64,000 nucleotides of DNA from Chryseobacterium taklimakanense (GCF_900187185.1 NZ_LT906465.1:124001-188000); one strand, 5' to 3'. Positions 34,039 to 44,602 are shown, numbered from the stretch's first letter. Numbers and translations are program-made. Notes: a model not told the origin generated them from the letters alone.

Positions 34039-34521
34039 CTATTTTTTCTTTCTCTTCTTCTTTTTGTCCTTCACTTTTTTTGGTTTATCAGAAGTCAGCT
34101 CGGTAATAAAACTTGAAATATCGCTTCCTTTCGTTTCTTCCTTGGGTTGCAAAATGGGAACTACGGCCGTTTTTATTTCAAAATAATCATTCAGGTCAGA
34201 AGGCTTTAAAAGGTTTTCCGAAATCAGCATTTTCAACAGTTCTGAAGCGGAATTATTGAAAAAATTTTCCAGAAAAGGTGCTAATATGAACTTGCGGTAT
34301 TCCTCAAACGGAACCGTTGTGCTGTATTTGAAAATTCGCCCAATTTTTTCAGTGCTTAAATATTCTTTTTCAACCAGTATTTTCAGGTATGTGGAAACGG
34401 TGTTGTGATGCGGTTTCGGCTCCGGTAAAGCCTCCATAATATCTTTCATAAACGGGGAGCCGAGTTTCCAGATGAGCAGCATGAGGTTTTCTTCCGCCGG
34501 CGTCAGGGCATTTATTTTCAT
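34039..34521 (-). CDS. BlaI/MecI/CopY-family transcriptional repressor
   Basis: 160 residues. Winged helix PAEENLMLLIWKLGSPFMKDIMEALPEPKPHHNTVSTYLKILVEKEYL with the HNTVSTYL recognition segment of BlaI/MecI regulators, then a dimerisation region and an unusually Lys-rich tail (DKPKKVKDKKKKRKKK). Such repressors are usually paired with an M56/BlaR1 sensor protease, but none is adjacent here, so its signal and targets are unknown. Four bases separate it from the PAP2-like gene upstream. Confidence 0.82.
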   Translation of the reverse strand: MKINALTPAEENLMLLIWKLGSPFMKDIMEALPEPKPHHNTVSTYLKILVEKEYLSTEKIGRIFKYSTTVPFEEYRKFILAPFLENFFNNSASELLKMLISENLLKPSDLNDYFEIKTAVVPILQPKEETKGSDISSFITELTSDKPKKVKDKKKKRKKK

Positions 34522-34524
34522 AGA

Positions 34525-35130
34525 TTACTGATTTTGAATGTAAATATAAAGATAGAAAAAAGAAACCATAGAGGCTATCGCGGCTCCCATGAGAACTTCT
34601 TTCGGTGTGTGCCGTTTCAGGATAATTCTGGTAATTCCAACCATAACAGCGATGAAAAGCCATGCCAAGCCCAAAATCTGATTCTGGGCAAAGAACAGTG
34701 CAGCGGCAAATATATTGATGGCGGTGTGCATCGAACTTTTAATAAAGTAATTGCTGATCTGCATCAATATTAAAAGGATGAAAAGAAACAGCATTGTATA
34801 ATCAATCTGTCCGTCGATCATAAAATTAATTAAGAGGTAAACCAGCATCGCCACAGCGATGAAAATATACAGGCTGTTGCGCTGTTTCCGGTTAGACACG
34901 TCCATGTTTGTGTAGTTGCCTTTCCGCACATTCCAGTAAATCCACGCGCTGATTGGCAGAATAAGAATCAGCAGGATTGGCAGGAATTCATACAGGGACT
35001 TTTTCAGATCATAATGCTTGCTGCTGTAATACGCGAAATAGAGAAAAAGCGAGGTGAGCGGATTGAAAAAATTTGAAATGAATTTTGAAAGAAAAATTAC
35101 GATGGGGTGAGCAGTTACATTATTTTGCAT
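34525..35130 (-). CDS. PAP2-like membrane protein
   Basis: 201 residues with about six transmembrane helices. Degenerate PAP2/acid-phosphatase motifs are present: the DVSNRKQRNSLYIF region (motif 1 position), KSSMHTAIN (motif 2, SGH-like with the His) and ITRIILKRHTPKEVLMG (motif 3, R-x5-H-x3-E). It might dephosphorylate an undecaprenyl or other lipid phosphate. The altered motifs leave activity uncertain. In a minus-strand group with the BlaI-type regulator, and divergent from pdhA. Confidence 0.65.
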   Translation of the reverse strand: MQNNVTAHPIVIFLSKFISNFFNPLTSLFLYFAYYSSKHYDLKKSLYEFLPILLILILPISAWIYWNVRKGNYTNMDVSNRKQRNSLYIFIAVAMLVYLLINFMIDGQIDYTMLFLFILLILMQISNYFIKSSMHTAINIFAAALFFAQNQILGLAWLFIAVMVGITRIILKRHTPKEVLMGAAIASMVSFFYLYIYIQNQ

Positions 35131-35222
35131 AAACAGATTCTTACATCAAAATTAAGTTTTTTTGAGCAATCTAAATTTTAAATTTCGTTTGATATGCAGC
35201 AGGCAGTACCAAGAATTTTTCT

Positions 35223-35230
35223 TATTTTTG
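35223..35230 (+). promoter_or_regulatory. -7 box of pdhA
   Basis: TATTTTTG, 19 bp upstream of the pdhA start. No clear -33 TTG. Confidence 0.5.
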
Positions 35231-35249
35231 CCTAATAATTTCAACTGTA

Positions 35250-36251
35250 ATGAAGGAATTTTCTAAAGAGGTCTACCTGAAGTGGTACGCTGATATGACG
35301 ATGTGGAGAAGGTTTGAAGACAAATGCCGTTCTCTTTACCTAAAACAGAAAATCAGAGGATTTTTACATTTATACAACGGTCAGGAAGCTATTCCTGCCG
35401 GTTTTACTCACGCGATGGATCTGTCGAAAGACAGTATGATCACCGCTTACCGTTGCCACATACATCCGATGGCGATGGGCGTGGATCCGAAGAGAATTAT
35501 GGCTGAACTTTGTGGTAAGGCCACGGGAACTTCCGGAGGTATGGGCGGTTCTATGCACATCTTCAGCAAGGAGCACCGTTTTTATGGCGGACACGGTATC
35601 GTAGGCGGGCAAATTCCTTTGGGAGCCGGGATTGCTTTTGCGGATAAATATTTTGACCGAAAAGCCGTGAACATCTGTTTCTTCGGTGACGGTGCCGCAA
35701 GACAGGGCTCGCTTCATGAAACCTTCAATATGGCGATGAACTGGAAACTTCCTGTAGTATTCGTGGTTGAAAATAACCAGTACGCGATGGGAACCTCTGT
35801 AAAAAGAACTGCAAATCACGAAGATATTTACAAACTTGGCTTAGGTTACGAAATGCCGTGTATGCCTGTAGATGCCATGGATCCTGAGAAAGTTGCTGAG
35901 GCAGCTTATGAAGCAATAGAACGGGCAAGAAGAGGCGACGGACCTACGTTCATCGAAGCAAGAACTTACCGTTACAGAGGGCACTCTATGTCCGATGCTG
36001 AACCCTACAGAACAAAAGAAGAGGTTGAAATGCACAAGCAGGATGACCCAATCCATTTGCTGAAAGACAGAATTTTAAAAAACAACTGGGCTACAGAACA
36101 GGAGCTTGAGGAAATTGATAACAATTCCAGAAATTTCGTTGAAGAATGCGTAGAGTTTATGGAAAATTCACCGTATCCTGATCCGGAAAAAATCTACGAT
36201 TACGTGTACGCACAGGAGGATTACCCATTTCTTGACAAATTAGAAAACTAA
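35250..36251 (+). CDS. pdhA: Pyruvate dehydrogenase E1 component, alpha subunit
   Basis: 333 residues. Thiamine-diphosphate binding motif GDGAARQGSLHETFNMAMNWKLPVVFVVENN (GDG...NN), FYGGHGIVGGQIPLGAGIA, and the phosphorylation-loop region YRYRGHSMSDAEPYRT. With E1 beta it decarboxylates pyruvate and acetylates the E2 lipoyl group. E2 follows 80 bp downstream; E1 beta is not in this locus, as is normal in Flavobacteriia. The short gap before pdhC contains ATCTCGA repeats. Confidence 0.95.
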   Translation: MKEFSKEVYLKWYADMTMWRRFEDKCRSLYLKQKIRGFLHLYNGQEAIPAGFTHAMDLSKDSMITAYRCHIHPMAMGVDPKRIMAELCGKATGTSGGMGGSMHIFSKEHRFYGGHGIVGGQIPLGAGIAFADKYFDRKAVNICFFGDGAARQGSLHETFNMAMNWKLPVVFVVENNQYAMGTSVKRTANHEDIYKLGLGYEMPCMPVDAMDPEKVAEAAYEAIERARRGDGPTFIEARTYRYRGHSMSDAEPYRTKEEVEMHKQDDPIHLLKDRILKNNWATEQELEEIDNNSRNFVEECVEFMENSPYPDPEKIYDYVYAQEDYPFLDKLEN

Positions 36252-36331
36252 AATAATTAATTTGGAATTTGATGTTTGAAATTTCCTGAATTTCAAATCT
36301 CGAATCTCGAATCTCAAATCAATAAATTATT

Positions 36332-38008
36332 ATGGCTGAAGTAATTACAATGCCGCGTCTTTCGGATACCATGACCGAGGGGAAAGTTGCAAAATGGCAC
36401 AAAAAAGTGGGGGAGTCAGTGAATGAGGGCGATGTTTTAGCAGAAATAGAAACGGATAAAGCGGTTCAGGATTTTGAATCTGAAATTAAGGGAACGCTTC
36501 TTTATATTGGTGTAGAAGAAGGCAATGCCGCGCCGGTAGATTCTGTACTGGCAATTATAGGAAATGAGGGTGAAGACATCTCTGCCCTTAAAGGTGGAAG
36601 TTCTGCTCCGCAGGCTGAAAGTGCCATCGCATCAAACCCCGGTGTGCCTGAGGAATTTAAAACTGAAAATCAAAATACACCAACTGAAACATCACAGCCT
36701 GTGGAAAAGGAGGGAGGCGCCGATACGGCAGCCGGTAAAGCTGAAATTCCTGCGGGTGTTGAAGTGATCACAATGCCAAGGCTTTCTGATACCATGACGG
36801 AAGGTAAAGTTGCAAAGTGGCACAAAAACGTAGGCGATAATGTGAAAGAAGGTGACATCCTTGCGGAAATAGAAACCGATAAAGCAGTACAGGATTTTGA
36901 AGCGGAAGTTAATGGAACGCTTCTACATCAGGGCGTTGCAGAAGGCGGTGCTTCGGCGGTAGATACGGTTCTGGCAATTATCGGTCCTGCAGGAACCGAT
37001 GTTTCCGGAATATTATCGGGCGGTAGCAAAAAACCGGCAGCACCCACCCAAGCGGAAGCTGCTCCTCAAGAGAATAAAACTGCAGAGCCTGCAAAAACTG
37101 TAGAATCTTCAACAACTGGCGACAGGGTAGCAATTTCACCGTTAGCCAGAAAAATGGCAGAAGAAAAAGGAATTGATGTAGCATCACTACAGGGTTCCGG
37201 CGAAAACGGAAGAATCGTAAAAAAAGATATTGAAAATTATAAGGCAAGTGCAGCACAACCGGCACAGGCAGCAGCGTCTTCTGTTGCAGCTCCGGCAGCG
37301 GCGCAGGCAGCCAGGAATTTTGTTTCGGGAGAAACTACTGAAACGCCAAATTCACAGGTTAGAAACATTATCGCGAAAAGGCTTTCGGAAAGTAAATTCT
37401 CGGCACCGCATTATTACCTGATGGTTGAAATCAATATGGATAAGGCGATTGAAGCGAGAAAAGAAATAAATTCGCTGCCGGACACCAAAATTTCTTTCAA
37501 CGATATGATTATTAAGGCTGTAGCGATGGCTTTAAGAAAACATCCACAGGTGAACTCATCCTGGGGCGGCGACAAAATCATTCACCACGGTGACATCAAT
37601 GTCGGTGTCGCGGTGGCAATTCCTGACGGACTGGTAGTGCCTGTGTTAAAGCATACGGACCAGATGAACTATATGCAAATCTCCGCGGCGGTGAAAGATA
37701 TGGCATCCAGGGCAAAATCTAAAGGCCTGAAGGCTAATGAAATGGAAGGTTCCACTTTTTCGGTTTCAAACCTTGGAATGTTTGGTATCGAGACTTTTAC
37801 GTCAATCATCAACCAACCGAATTCTGCAATTCTTTCAGTAGGTGCGATCATTGAAAAACCGGTTGTAAAAGACGGACAAATCGTCGTTGGAAATACAATG
37901 AAACTATCACTTGCAAGTGATCACAGAGTGGTTGACGGCGCTACAGGAGCTGAATTCCTTCAAACATTACGGACTTATCTCGAGCAGCCTTTAACTTTAT
38001 TACTTTAA
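36332..38008 (+). CDS. pdhC: Pyruvate dehydrogenase E2, dihydrolipoamide acetyltransferase
   Basis: 558 residues. Two lipoyl domains (about 1-80 and 145-220), each with an ETDKAVQDFE lipoylation site and the TMPRLSDTMTEGKVAKWHK start. They are joined by Ala/Pro/Glu-rich linkers. A peripheral subunit-binding domain follows (ISPLARKMAEEKGIDVASLQGSGENGRIVKKDI), then the catalytic domain with SDHRVVDGATGAEFLQTL (His/Asp active site) and SSWGGDKIIHHGDINVGVAVAIP. It forms the PDH core and makes acetyl-CoA. A terminator follows at 38058. Confidence 0.95.
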   Translation: MAEVITMPRLSDTMTEGKVAKWHKKVGESVNEGDVLAEIETDKAVQDFESEIKGTLLYIGVEEGNAAPVDSVLAIIGNEGEDISALKGGSSAPQAESAIASNPGVPEEFKTENQNTPTETSQPVEKEGGADTAAGKAEIPAGVEVITMPRLSDTMTEGKVAKWHKNVGDNVKEGDILAEIETDKAVQDFEAEVNGTLLHQGVAEGGASAVDTVLAIIGPAGTDVSGILSGGSKKPAAPTQAEAAPQENKTAEPAKTVESSTTGDRVAISPLARKMAEEKGIDVASLQGSGENGRIVKKDIENYKASAAQPAQAAASSVAAPAAAQAARNFVSGETTETPNSQVRNIIAKRLSESKFSAPHYYLMVEINMDKAIEARKEINSLPDTKISFNDMIIKAVAMALRKHPQVNSSWGGDKIIHHGDINVGVAVAIPDGLVVPVLKHTDQMNYMQISAAVKDMASRAKSKGLKANEMEGSTFSVSNLGMFGIETFTSIINQPNSAILSVGAIIEKPVVKDGQIVVGNTMKLSLASDHRVVDGATGAEFLQTLRTYLEQPLTLLL

Positions 38009-38057
38009 ATAAGTTTCAGAAATTGCCATATCTTGGCAAAACGGCAAATTAATACCG

Positions 38058-38090
38058 CCCTTTCAGGAATCCCTGGAAGGGTTTTTTATT
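38058..38090 (+). terminator. Terminator of pdhA-pdhC
   Basis: CCCTTTCAGG / CCTGGAAGGG hairpin with a six-T tail. Confidence 0.85.
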
Positions 38091-38121
38091 TAATCAAAAA
38101 AATATAAGTATTTTTGATGCT

Positions 38122-38796
38122 ATGATTAGAGCTAAAAATATTCATAAATCCTACGGCGATTTAGAAGTTTTGAAAGGTGTGGACCTGCATATCAAGATTG
38201 GTGAAGTGGTCTCAATTGTCGGGGAATCTGGTGCGGGAAAATCAACAATGCTCCAGATTCTCGGGACTTTGGATGTGCCTTCCAATCCTTCAAAATACGG
38301 TACTGAGATCACTATCGACGGACAATCTTTTCTTAATATGAATGACCGGCAGCTTTCCCGGTTCAGAAACGAGAATATCGGTTTTGTATTTCAATATCAC
38401 CAGCTTTTGCCTGAATTTACAGCGCTGGAAAATGTTCTTTTGCCTACCAAAATAGCAGGTAAAAATGAAAAAGAATATCTTGAAAAAGCCTACAGCCTTT
38501 TTGAAGACCTCAATATTGCCGAAAGATTGCACCACAAGCCCAACGAGATGTCGGGTGGGGAAGCGCAAAGGGCGGCCGTAGCACGTGCTCTGATTAATTC
38601 ACCCAAGATTATTTTTGCGGATGAACCTACCGGAAACCTGGATTCAAAGAATGCGGATGACCTGCATAAGTTATTTTTTGATCTCAGGGACAAGTACAAC
38701 CAGACTTTCGTCATCGTGACGCACAACCCCAACCTCGCGGAAATCACAGACCGCAAGCTCGTGATGAAAGACGGGCTGATTGTTTCAAAGTATTAA
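38122..38796 (+). CDS. lolD: ABC transporter ATP-binding protein, LolD type
   Basis: 224 residues. Walker [10 protein letters not shown]-loop [18 protein letters not shown], signature [15 protein letters not shown] and Walker [14 protein letters not shown] with the downstream H-loop VTHNPNLAE. Length and the '[22 protein letters not shown]' style opening fit LolD/MacB-type ATPases, which release lipoproteins from the inner membrane. The cognate LolC/E permease is not adjacent, so a different partner is possible. radC follows after 21 bp. Confidence 0.8.
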   Translation: MIRAKNIHKSYGDLEVLKGVDLHIKIGEVVSIVGESGAGKSTMLQILGTLDVPSNPSKYGTEITIDGQSFLNMNDRQLSRFRNENIGFVFQYHQLLPEFTALENVLLPTKIAGKNEKEYLEKAYSLFEDLNIAERLHHKPNEMSGGEAQRAAVARALINSPKIIFADEPTGNLDSKNADDLHKLFFDLRDKYNQTFVIVTHNPNLAEITDRKLVMKDGLIVSKY

Positions 38797-38817
38797 ATTT
38801 AAACCTCACCCGCACGT

Positions 38818-39495
38818 ATGTCCATAAAATTCCTAGCTGAAGACGACCGCCCGAGAGAAAAATTTCTGCTGAAAGGCAGGAATTCACTTTCTGATGCCGA
38901 GCTTTTGGCAATTATCATAGGCAGTGGAAACAGGGATGAAAGCGCAGTAGATCTGTGCCGCAGAATTTTAAAATCTGTAGATCACAACTGGCATAATCTG
39001 AGCCAGCTCACAATCAAGGATCTAATGAGGTTCAGCGGGATTGGTGAGGCAAAAGCCATCTCGATAGCCGCGGCTTTGGAAATCGGACGTCGGCGCGCCG
39101 CACAGGAAGTTCCCGACAGAAAACGGATTGGCAGTTCAGCCGAGGCCTTTCAAATTTTCAAACCCCATCTTTCAGATTTGCAGACCGAGGAAGTGTGGGC
39201 GGTTTTTGTAAATCAGAGTAATAAAGTGCTGCATCTTTCAAAAATGACTTCCGGCGGAATTACCGCTTCAATGGTCGATGTGCGCACGCTCTTCAAAACC
39301 GCTCTGGAGCATTTTGCCACGGGCATTTTTCTGGCACACAACCATCCTTCAGGAAATCTAAAACCCAGCGAGGATGACCGGCGTATTACGAAACAGGTCT
39401 CGGAAGCGGGTAAAATTTTGAACATTATCCTCATCGACCATTTGATTCTGAACCAAACATCGTATTTCAGTTTTGCTGACGAAGGCCTGTTATGA
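38818..39495 (+). CDS. radC: RadC family JAB-domain protein
   Basis: 225 residues. N-terminal helix-hairpin-helix region (LMRFSGIGEAKAISIAAALEIGRR) and C-terminal JAB1/MPN domain with the zinc motif AHNHPSGNLKPSEDDRRIT. Bacterial RadC function is unsettled; a metalloprotease or nuclease-associated role is proposed for the fold. It overlaps the following gene by 4 bp. Confidence 0.93.
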   Translation: MSIKFLAEDDRPREKFLLKGRNSLSDAELLAIIIGSGNRDESAVDLCRRILKSVDHNWHNLSQLTIKDLMRFSGIGEAKAISIAAALEIGRRRAAQEVPDRKRIGSSAEAFQIFKPHLSDLQTEEVWAVFVNQSNKVLHLSKMTSGGITASMVDVRTLFKTALEHFATGIFLAHNHPSGNLKPSEDDRRITKQVSEAGKILNIILIDHLILNQTSYFSFADEGLL

Positions 39496-40406
39496 TAAAA
39501 CATCTGCGATATCACGAAATTGATTTTGTGAAGTACACACGCTGCCTAGATACTTCTGAACAGTTCAAATATTCGGCTTCAAAAACTTTCCTGGAGCTTG
39601 CTGCTGCCAAAAAGTGGGACCTGTTAGTTTACGGCGATTACGATGCTGTAATGCCGGTGCCATATTCCAAAAAATATGGCTTAAAAGTCGTTCACCATCC
39701 GAAGCTTTGCCAACAGTTGGGTGTTTTTTCTCTTAAGGATGATAGTAAGCTCAATGATGAATTTCTACACTTTTTACGGACTAATTTTCTCGTGTGGTAT
39801 TATGCTTTTAATGAAAGAAATAAGTTCTCATCAGTCTTAGAAAAACGAACCAATTTTATTATTTATCCTGACAGCTATGAGAATGTAAGGCAGAAGTATT
39901 CGCCAAAAAGGAAGCGTAAACTGCGGTTGGATGAATCTGTAAAGGCAGATTCTGAGTTAAAAAATATAAATTTTGATGAAGTTTCAGGTTTCATCCAAAA
40001 AAATATGATTGGGCATCAGAACAATAAAGATCTTAAAGTTTTTCTTGACACCTTCAAAAGGTTTTATGATGCCGGTCTGCTGAGATTTTCAGCTTTTATT
40101 TTAAGAAATGAAATCATTAATCTGTTAGCGCTGTATGAAGATTCGTCTGCAACGGTCCTGCTTGGAACATTTAATAAACCGGAAACAGTCAAACTTGCCG
40201 GATCGTCTGTTTTAATCGATAAAGCCATTGAAAACTGTATCGAACATAAAATTTTTGATTTCGAAGGCAGTGACTTACCCAATATTAAAGAATTTTTTCA
40301 GGGGTTCAGACCGGTCGAGCGTACCTATCAATGCATCAGGAACTCAAAAAAAGATGTTATAAAAAACGCCTTTAATTTACTTCTTAAAGGAAAAAGTATT
40401 TTTTGA
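39492..40406 (+). CDS. FemAB/GNAT-like conserved protein
   Basis: 304 residues. KKWDLLVYGDYDAVMPVPYSKKYG, the central FAFILRNE-like segment (LLRFSAFILRNEIINLLALYED), and IFDFEGSDLPNIKEFFQGFRPVERTYQ near the C-terminus form the pattern of a two-lobed acyl-CoA N-acyltransferase (FemAB-like) protein seen in Flavobacteriia. Function unknown; it may transfer an amino acid or acyl group. Its ATG overlaps the radC stop, so translation is coupled. Confidence 0.65.
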   Translation: MIKHLRYHEIDFVKYTRCLDTSEQFKYSASKTFLELAAAKKWDLLVYGDYDAVMPVPYSKKYGLKVVHHPKLCQQLGVFSLKDDSKLNDEFLHFLRTNFLVWYYAFNERNKFSSVLEKRTNFIIYPDSYENVRQKYSPKRKRKLRLDESVKADSELKNINFDEVSGFIQKNMIGHQNNKDLKVFLDTFKRFYDAGLLRFSAFILRNEIINLLALYEDSSATVLLGTFNKPETVKLAGSSVLIDKAIENCIEHKIFDFEGSDLPNIKEFFQGFRPVERTYQCIRNSKKDVIKNAFNLLLKGKSIF

Positions 40407-40522
40407 TCTTCTCCAAAATAATAAATATTGATAGTTAACACCTTTTCATCTTGAAAAATAAACTTGGGTTAAAAGCGCATAAAACATAATTATTTATTTA
40501 ATTTTGCAGTCTGAATTTTAAT

Positions 40523-41035
40523 ATGGATTTTTCACAGTATTTGCCCTATGCAGCCGCCTTCATCATTGCCATTCCTTTTTTGGTTTTATGCAGGCAGTTT
40601 GTGTACAGTTATATTGCTTTGAAAGAAAAGGAATTACAGCTTTTATCGGTAAAATCAGGTGGCGAAAACCGTTTGCAGGCCTATGAACGCATGACGCTTT
40701 TCCTGGAAAGGATGAAACCTGCAAATTTGGTCAACAAATTTGATAAAAACCTGAAACCCCACGAATTCATTTTCCTTACTGAGAAATCCATTTCCGAAGA
40801 GTATGATTATAATTCTTCGCAGCAACTTTATATTTCGAAACTCTCGTGGCAGAACATCACCGCAGCCAAAAATAATATCATTCAGCTTGCGCATAAGACT
40901 TACGAAAACCTGAGTTCAGACAGTAACCTTGAAGAGTTCAAAACCGTTTTCCTGATGAATTATGTGAATGGCGATGACTATGTTTCGCAGGCTCTCGAAA
41001 ATCTTCGCCGCGAATATTTAATCCTTAGTAAATAA
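40523..41035 (+). CDS. Membrane-anchored protein of unknown function
   Basis: 170 residues. One N-terminal transmembrane helix (YAAAFIIAIPFLVLCRQF), then a cytoplasmic helical domain with LQAYERMTLFLERMKPANLV, HEFIFLTEKSISEEYDYNSSQQLYIS and LAHKTYENLSSD. I believe this corresponds to the DUF7935 group that commonly precedes ppa in Flavobacteriia, without known function. It lies 15 bp before ppa, so an operon is likely. TAATTTTG at 40499 may be its -7 box. Confidence 0.65.
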   Translation: MDFSQYLPYAAAFIIAIPFLVLCRQFVYSYIALKEKELQLLSVKSGGENRLQAYERMTLFLERMKPANLVNKFDKNLKPHEFIFLTEKSISEEYDYNSSQQLYISKLSWQNITAAKNNIIQLAHKTYENLSSDSNLEEFKTVFLMNYVNGDDYVSQALENLRREYLILSK

Positions 41036-41050
41036 AAATAAACGAATCAA

Positions 41051-41665
41051 ATGATACCAAATTTTCAAGCCCATCCATGGCATGGGATACCAGCAGGGAA
41101 GAATGCACCGGAAGTGGTAAATGTATTTATCGAAATCGTGCCTTCCGACACCATTAAATATGAAATTGACAAGCTTAGCGGCTATCTTAAAGTAGACCGT
41201 CCGCAACAGTTCTCGAACATCATTCCTGCTCTGTATGGTTTTATTCCAAGAACCTACTGCCACGACGAAGTAAAGAAACTCGCTATAGAAAGCGGTTCTG
41301 AAGATGTGAAAATGGGTGACCTCGACCCTTTGGATATCTGTGTTTTAAGTTCGCACAACATCCACGCCGGAGGGCTTTTGATGGAAGCTATTCCAATCGG
41401 TGGTTTTAAAATGATTGATAAAGGTGAAGCTGATGACAAGATTGTTGCAGTAATGGTGGGCGACCACGCGTTCGGCCACGTTCGTGATATTACTGAACTT
41501 CCTGAAGCTGAAGTAAAACGACTCAAACATTACTTCCTTACCTATAAGAACCTTCCGGATGAACCGGCCAAATGCAGGATCGACGAAGTATACGGCGCAG
41601 AGCACGCGAAACAAGTCATAGAAGCTTCGCAAAAAGACTACGCTAATAAATTTGGCGGATACTAA
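41051..41665 (+). CDS. ppa: Inorganic pyrophosphatase, family I
   Basis: 204 residues. FIEIVPSDTIKYEIDKLSGYLKVDR, YGFIPRTYC, the metal-binding GDLDPLDICVLS (D-x-D-P-x-D) and KMIDKGEADDKIVAV. It hydrolyses cytosolic pyrophosphate. It stands directly upstream of the membrane pyrophosphatase, so soluble and membrane-bound enzymes for the same substrate are neighbours, separated by a terminator. Confidence 0.93.
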   Translation: MIPNFQAHPWHGIPAGKNAPEVVNVFIEIVPSDTIKYEIDKLSGYLKVDRPQQFSNIIPALYGFIPRTYCHDEVKKLAIESGSEDVKMGDLDPLDICVLSSHNIHAGGLLMEAIPIGGFKMIDKGEADDKIVAVMVGDHAFGHVRDITELPEAEVKRLKHYFLTYKNLPDEPAKCRIDEVYGAEHAKQVIEASQKDYANKFGGY

Positions 41666-41686
41666 AAAGGTTTTAATAAATTATTT

Positions 41687-41719
41687 AAAAGACAGGTAAT
41701 GCGTTACCCGTCTTTTTTT
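41687..41719 (+). terminator. Terminator after ppa
   Basis: AAAGAC-GGTAA / TTACC-GTCTTT hairpin with a long T tail. Confidence 0.85.
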
Positions 41720-41819
41720 TTAATTAAATTTTTATTCAGAATTATGAATTTTTAAGAGTTTGTTATTCGTAATTATGGTTTTTTATTATATTTAACTATT
41801 AATTAAAAAAACAACATTT

Positions 41820-44573
41820 ATGGATTTATTCTTCTTCATCCCAATCTTTGGACTTATCGCCTTAGTCTATACGTTCGTTCAAAGCTCCTGGGTTAGTAAG
41901 CAGGATGCAGGAAATGAGAAAATGCGCTCGATCAGCGGCCATATTGCTGACGGAGCGATGGCTTTTCTTCATGCCGAGTACAAGATTCTTGCTTATTTTG
42001 TGGTTATAGTAGCGATTTTGCTGGCCTTGATGGGCTTCAGTAATGAGAAATCACACTGGAGTATCGGTCTGGCTTTTATAGCCGGCGCTATTTTCAGCGC
42101 GACAGCCGGTTATATCGGAATGAAAATCGCCACAAAAGCGAACGTGAGAACGGCGGAGGCTGCAAAAACCTCACTTTCAAAAGCATTAAAAGTTTCATTC
42201 ACCGGTGGTTCCGTAATGGGAATGGGCGTTGCCGGGCTGGCAGTTTTGGGGCTTGGTGCGCTTTATTTAATCATCAAACAACTTATTGCGCCGGGAGCGG
42301 AGACAAATTCTGAAGAGATGGAGCGCGCGATTGAAATCCTTACAGGATTTTCCCTCGGTGCTGAATCCATTGCGCTGTTCGCCAGAGTGGGCGGGGGTAT
42401 TTATACCAAAGCAGCCGACGTTGGTGCCGACCTTGTAGGAAAAGTAGAAGCAGGGATTCCGGAAGATGATCCGCGAAATCCAGCAACGATTGCTGATAAC
42501 GTGGGTGATAACGTAGGTGATGTTGCCGGTATGGGAGCGGATCTTTTTGGTTCATACGTTGCTACCGTCTTGGCGACTATGGTTTTAGGCCGTGAAACAT
42601 TGTCAAATGACGCTTTCGGTGGTTATGCGCCCATCCTTTTACCGATGCTGATTGCCGGTTTAGGAATCATCTTCTCCATCATCGGAACTTTCTTCGTAAG
42701 AATCGGCGATGACGCTGAAAATGATACACACAAAGTACAGAACGCCCTGAATTTTGGAAACTGGGGAAGTATACTCCTCGTGGCTATTTCATCCTACTTC
42801 CTTACCAATTACCTTCTTCCGGACACCATGGAACTGCGAGGATTTGTTTTCACCAAAATAGGTGTTTTCGGGGCTATAATGGTAGGATTGATTGTTGGTA
42901 CTCTGATGAGTATCATTACTGAATATTATACAGCCATGGGCAAAAGGCCTGTTAAAAGTATTGTAAAACAGTCCAGTACCGGTCATGCTACAAACATTAT
43001 TGGCGGTTTATCCATCGGGATGGAATCTACACTTCTGCCGACGATCGTTTTAGCGGGTGGCATCTGGGGTTCCTACCTGTGCGCAGGTCTTTACGGTGTG
43101 GCAATAGCCGCAGCGGGCATGATGGCAACCACCGCAATGCAGCTTGCAATTGATGCTTTCGGACCGATAGCAGATAATGCCGGCGGTATTGCAGAAATGA
43201 GTGAACTGCCCAAAGATGTTCGTGAAAGAACAGATATTCTGGATGCTGTAGGAAACACTACTGCAGCAACCGGAAAGGGTTTTGCAATTGCTTCTGCGGC
43301 GCTTACGGCTTTGGCCTTGTTTGCAGCTTATGTAGGAATAGCGGGTATCGACGGGATTGATGTTTATAAAGCAGACGTTCTTGCCGGGCTTTTTGTAGGT
43401 GCGATGATCCCGTTTATCTTTTCATCTTTGGCAATCACAGCGGTAGGTAAAGCTGCGATGGCAATGGTGGAGGAAGTCAGAAGGCAGTTCCGAGAAATTC
43501 CGGGAATTCTTGAAGGAAAAGCAGAGCCTGAATATGAAAAATGTGTTGAGATCTCTACAGATGCTTCCATTAAGAAAATGCTTTTACCAGGGTCTATTGC
43601 TATCGTAACACCCATTTTGGTGGGCTTTATCTGGGGTCCCGAAGTGTTGGGCGGTTTCCTTGCGGGCGCAACCGTTTCAGGTGTATTGATGGGAATGTTC
43701 CAGAATAATGCCGGTGGTGCATGGGATAATGCTAAAAAATCATTCGAAAAAGGAGTTGAAGTAAACGGACAAACCCACTATAAAGGTTCCGAAATGCATA
43801 AGGCATCTGTAACGGGAGATACCGTTGGTGACCCATTCAAAGACACTTCCGGGCCGTCAATGAATATCCTTATCAAACTGATGAGTATTGTTTCACTGGT
43901 GATTGCGCCAACTTTAGCTTTAATGCATAAGGACAAAATCGAAAAGGGCAGGGCGGAACAAATTGAGAAGCCCACCGCACGCACTGGTGGAAATCATACG
44001 GCAACAACGGTTTTGCCGGGTGTAAAAAAAGATTCATTGGCAGGAAATATGAAAGTTTCTGAAGTGAGGGGAGGCATCAATGAGGATGGGGAATTTGTTT
44101 ATGATACCGGTGACATTCAGGAAATCCAACTGAGCAATAAAAAAGTGATTGGTTTGGGAACCAACAGCCAGATGAATGACCTTTATAATAAAATCAAAAT
44201 TCAGGATAAATCCGTACTGAACGAAAGCGATTGGTACACCGTAGAAAACCTTTTCTTTGCGAGCGGCAGTGCAGATATCGTACCGGGATCGGAGGCCAAT
44301 CTTCAGAATCTTGCGGAAATCATGAAGGCTTATCCTGATATGAAAGTAAAAGTGGGCGGTTATACCGATAATACCGGTAACGAAGCCACCAACCAAAAAC
44401 TGTCTGAACTTAGGGCTAAAACTGCTAAGATAAAACTTCTTGAAATGGGGATTTCCCCGGAAAGGGTTGAAGCAGAAGGCTACGGTTCGCGCTATCCGGT
44501 TTGTGAAACAAATGATACCGATGAGTGTAAAGCACTCAACAGAAGGATTGATGTAAGAGTTTTGGAAATGTGA
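41820..44573 (+). CDS. hppA: Ion-pumping membrane pyrophosphatase with C-terminal OmpA domain
   Basis: 917 residues, about 150-200 longer than ordinary M-PPases. Residues 1-~705 form the multi-helix pump: [44 protein letters not shown] (substrate site), [36 protein letters not shown] and [11 protein letters not shown]. The GNTTAA motif (Ala, not Lys) marks the K+-dependent group, which includes Na+ and H+ pumps. Residues ~800-917 are an OmpA-like peptidoglycan-binding domain ([64 protein letters not shown]). M-PPase C-termini face the periplasm, so the pump could be anchored to the wall. Confidence 0.92.
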   Translation: MDLFFFIPIFGLIALVYTFVQSSWVSKQDAGNEKMRSISGHIADGAMAFLHAEYKILAYFVVIVAILLALMGFSNEKSHWSIGLAFIAGAIFSATAGYIGMKIATKANVRTAEAAKTSLSKALKVSFTGGSVMGMGVAGLAVLGLGALYLIIKQLIAPGAETNSEEMERAIEILTGFSLGAESIALFARVGGGIYTKAADVGADLVGKVEAGIPEDDPRNPATIADNVGDNVGDVAGMGADLFGSYVATVLATMVLGRETLSNDAFGGYAPILLPMLIAGLGIIFSIIGTFFVRIGDDAENDTHKVQNALNFGNWGSILLVAISSYFLTNYLLPDTMELRGFVFTKIGVFGAIMVGLIVGTLMSIITEYYTAMGKRPVKSIVKQSSTGHATNIIGGLSIGMESTLLPTIVLAGGIWGSYLCAGLYGVAIAAAGMMATTAMQLAIDAFGPIADNAGGIAEMSELPKDVRERTDILDAVGNTTAATGKGFAIASAALTALALFAAYVGIAGIDGIDVYKADVLAGLFVGAMIPFIFSSLAITAVGKAAMAMVEEVRRQFREIPGILEGKAEPEYEKCVEISTDASIKKMLLPGSIAIVTPILVGFIWGPEVLGGFLAGATVSGVLMGMFQNNAGGAWDNAKKSFEKGVEVNGQTHYKGSEMHKASVTGDTVGDPFKDTSGPSMNILIKLMSIVSLVIAPTLALMHKDKIEKGRAEQIEKPTARTGGNHTATTVLPGVKKDSLAGNMKVSEVRGGINEDGEFVYDTGDIQEIQLSNKKVIGLGTNSQMNDLYNKIKIQDKSVLNESDWYTVENLFFASGSADIVPGSEANLQNLAEIMKAYPDMKVKVGGYTDNTGNEATNQKLSELRAKTAKIKLLEMGISPERVEAEGYGSRYPVCETNDTDECKALNRRIDVRVLEM

Positions 44574-44602
44574 TCTTTGCATTTTCCAATGGAAATAATT
44601 TG

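Noticed and set aside
35250-38008. Missing E1 beta gene as an anomaly
   Set aside because: In Flavobacteriia pdhA-pdhC without adjacent pdhB is common.
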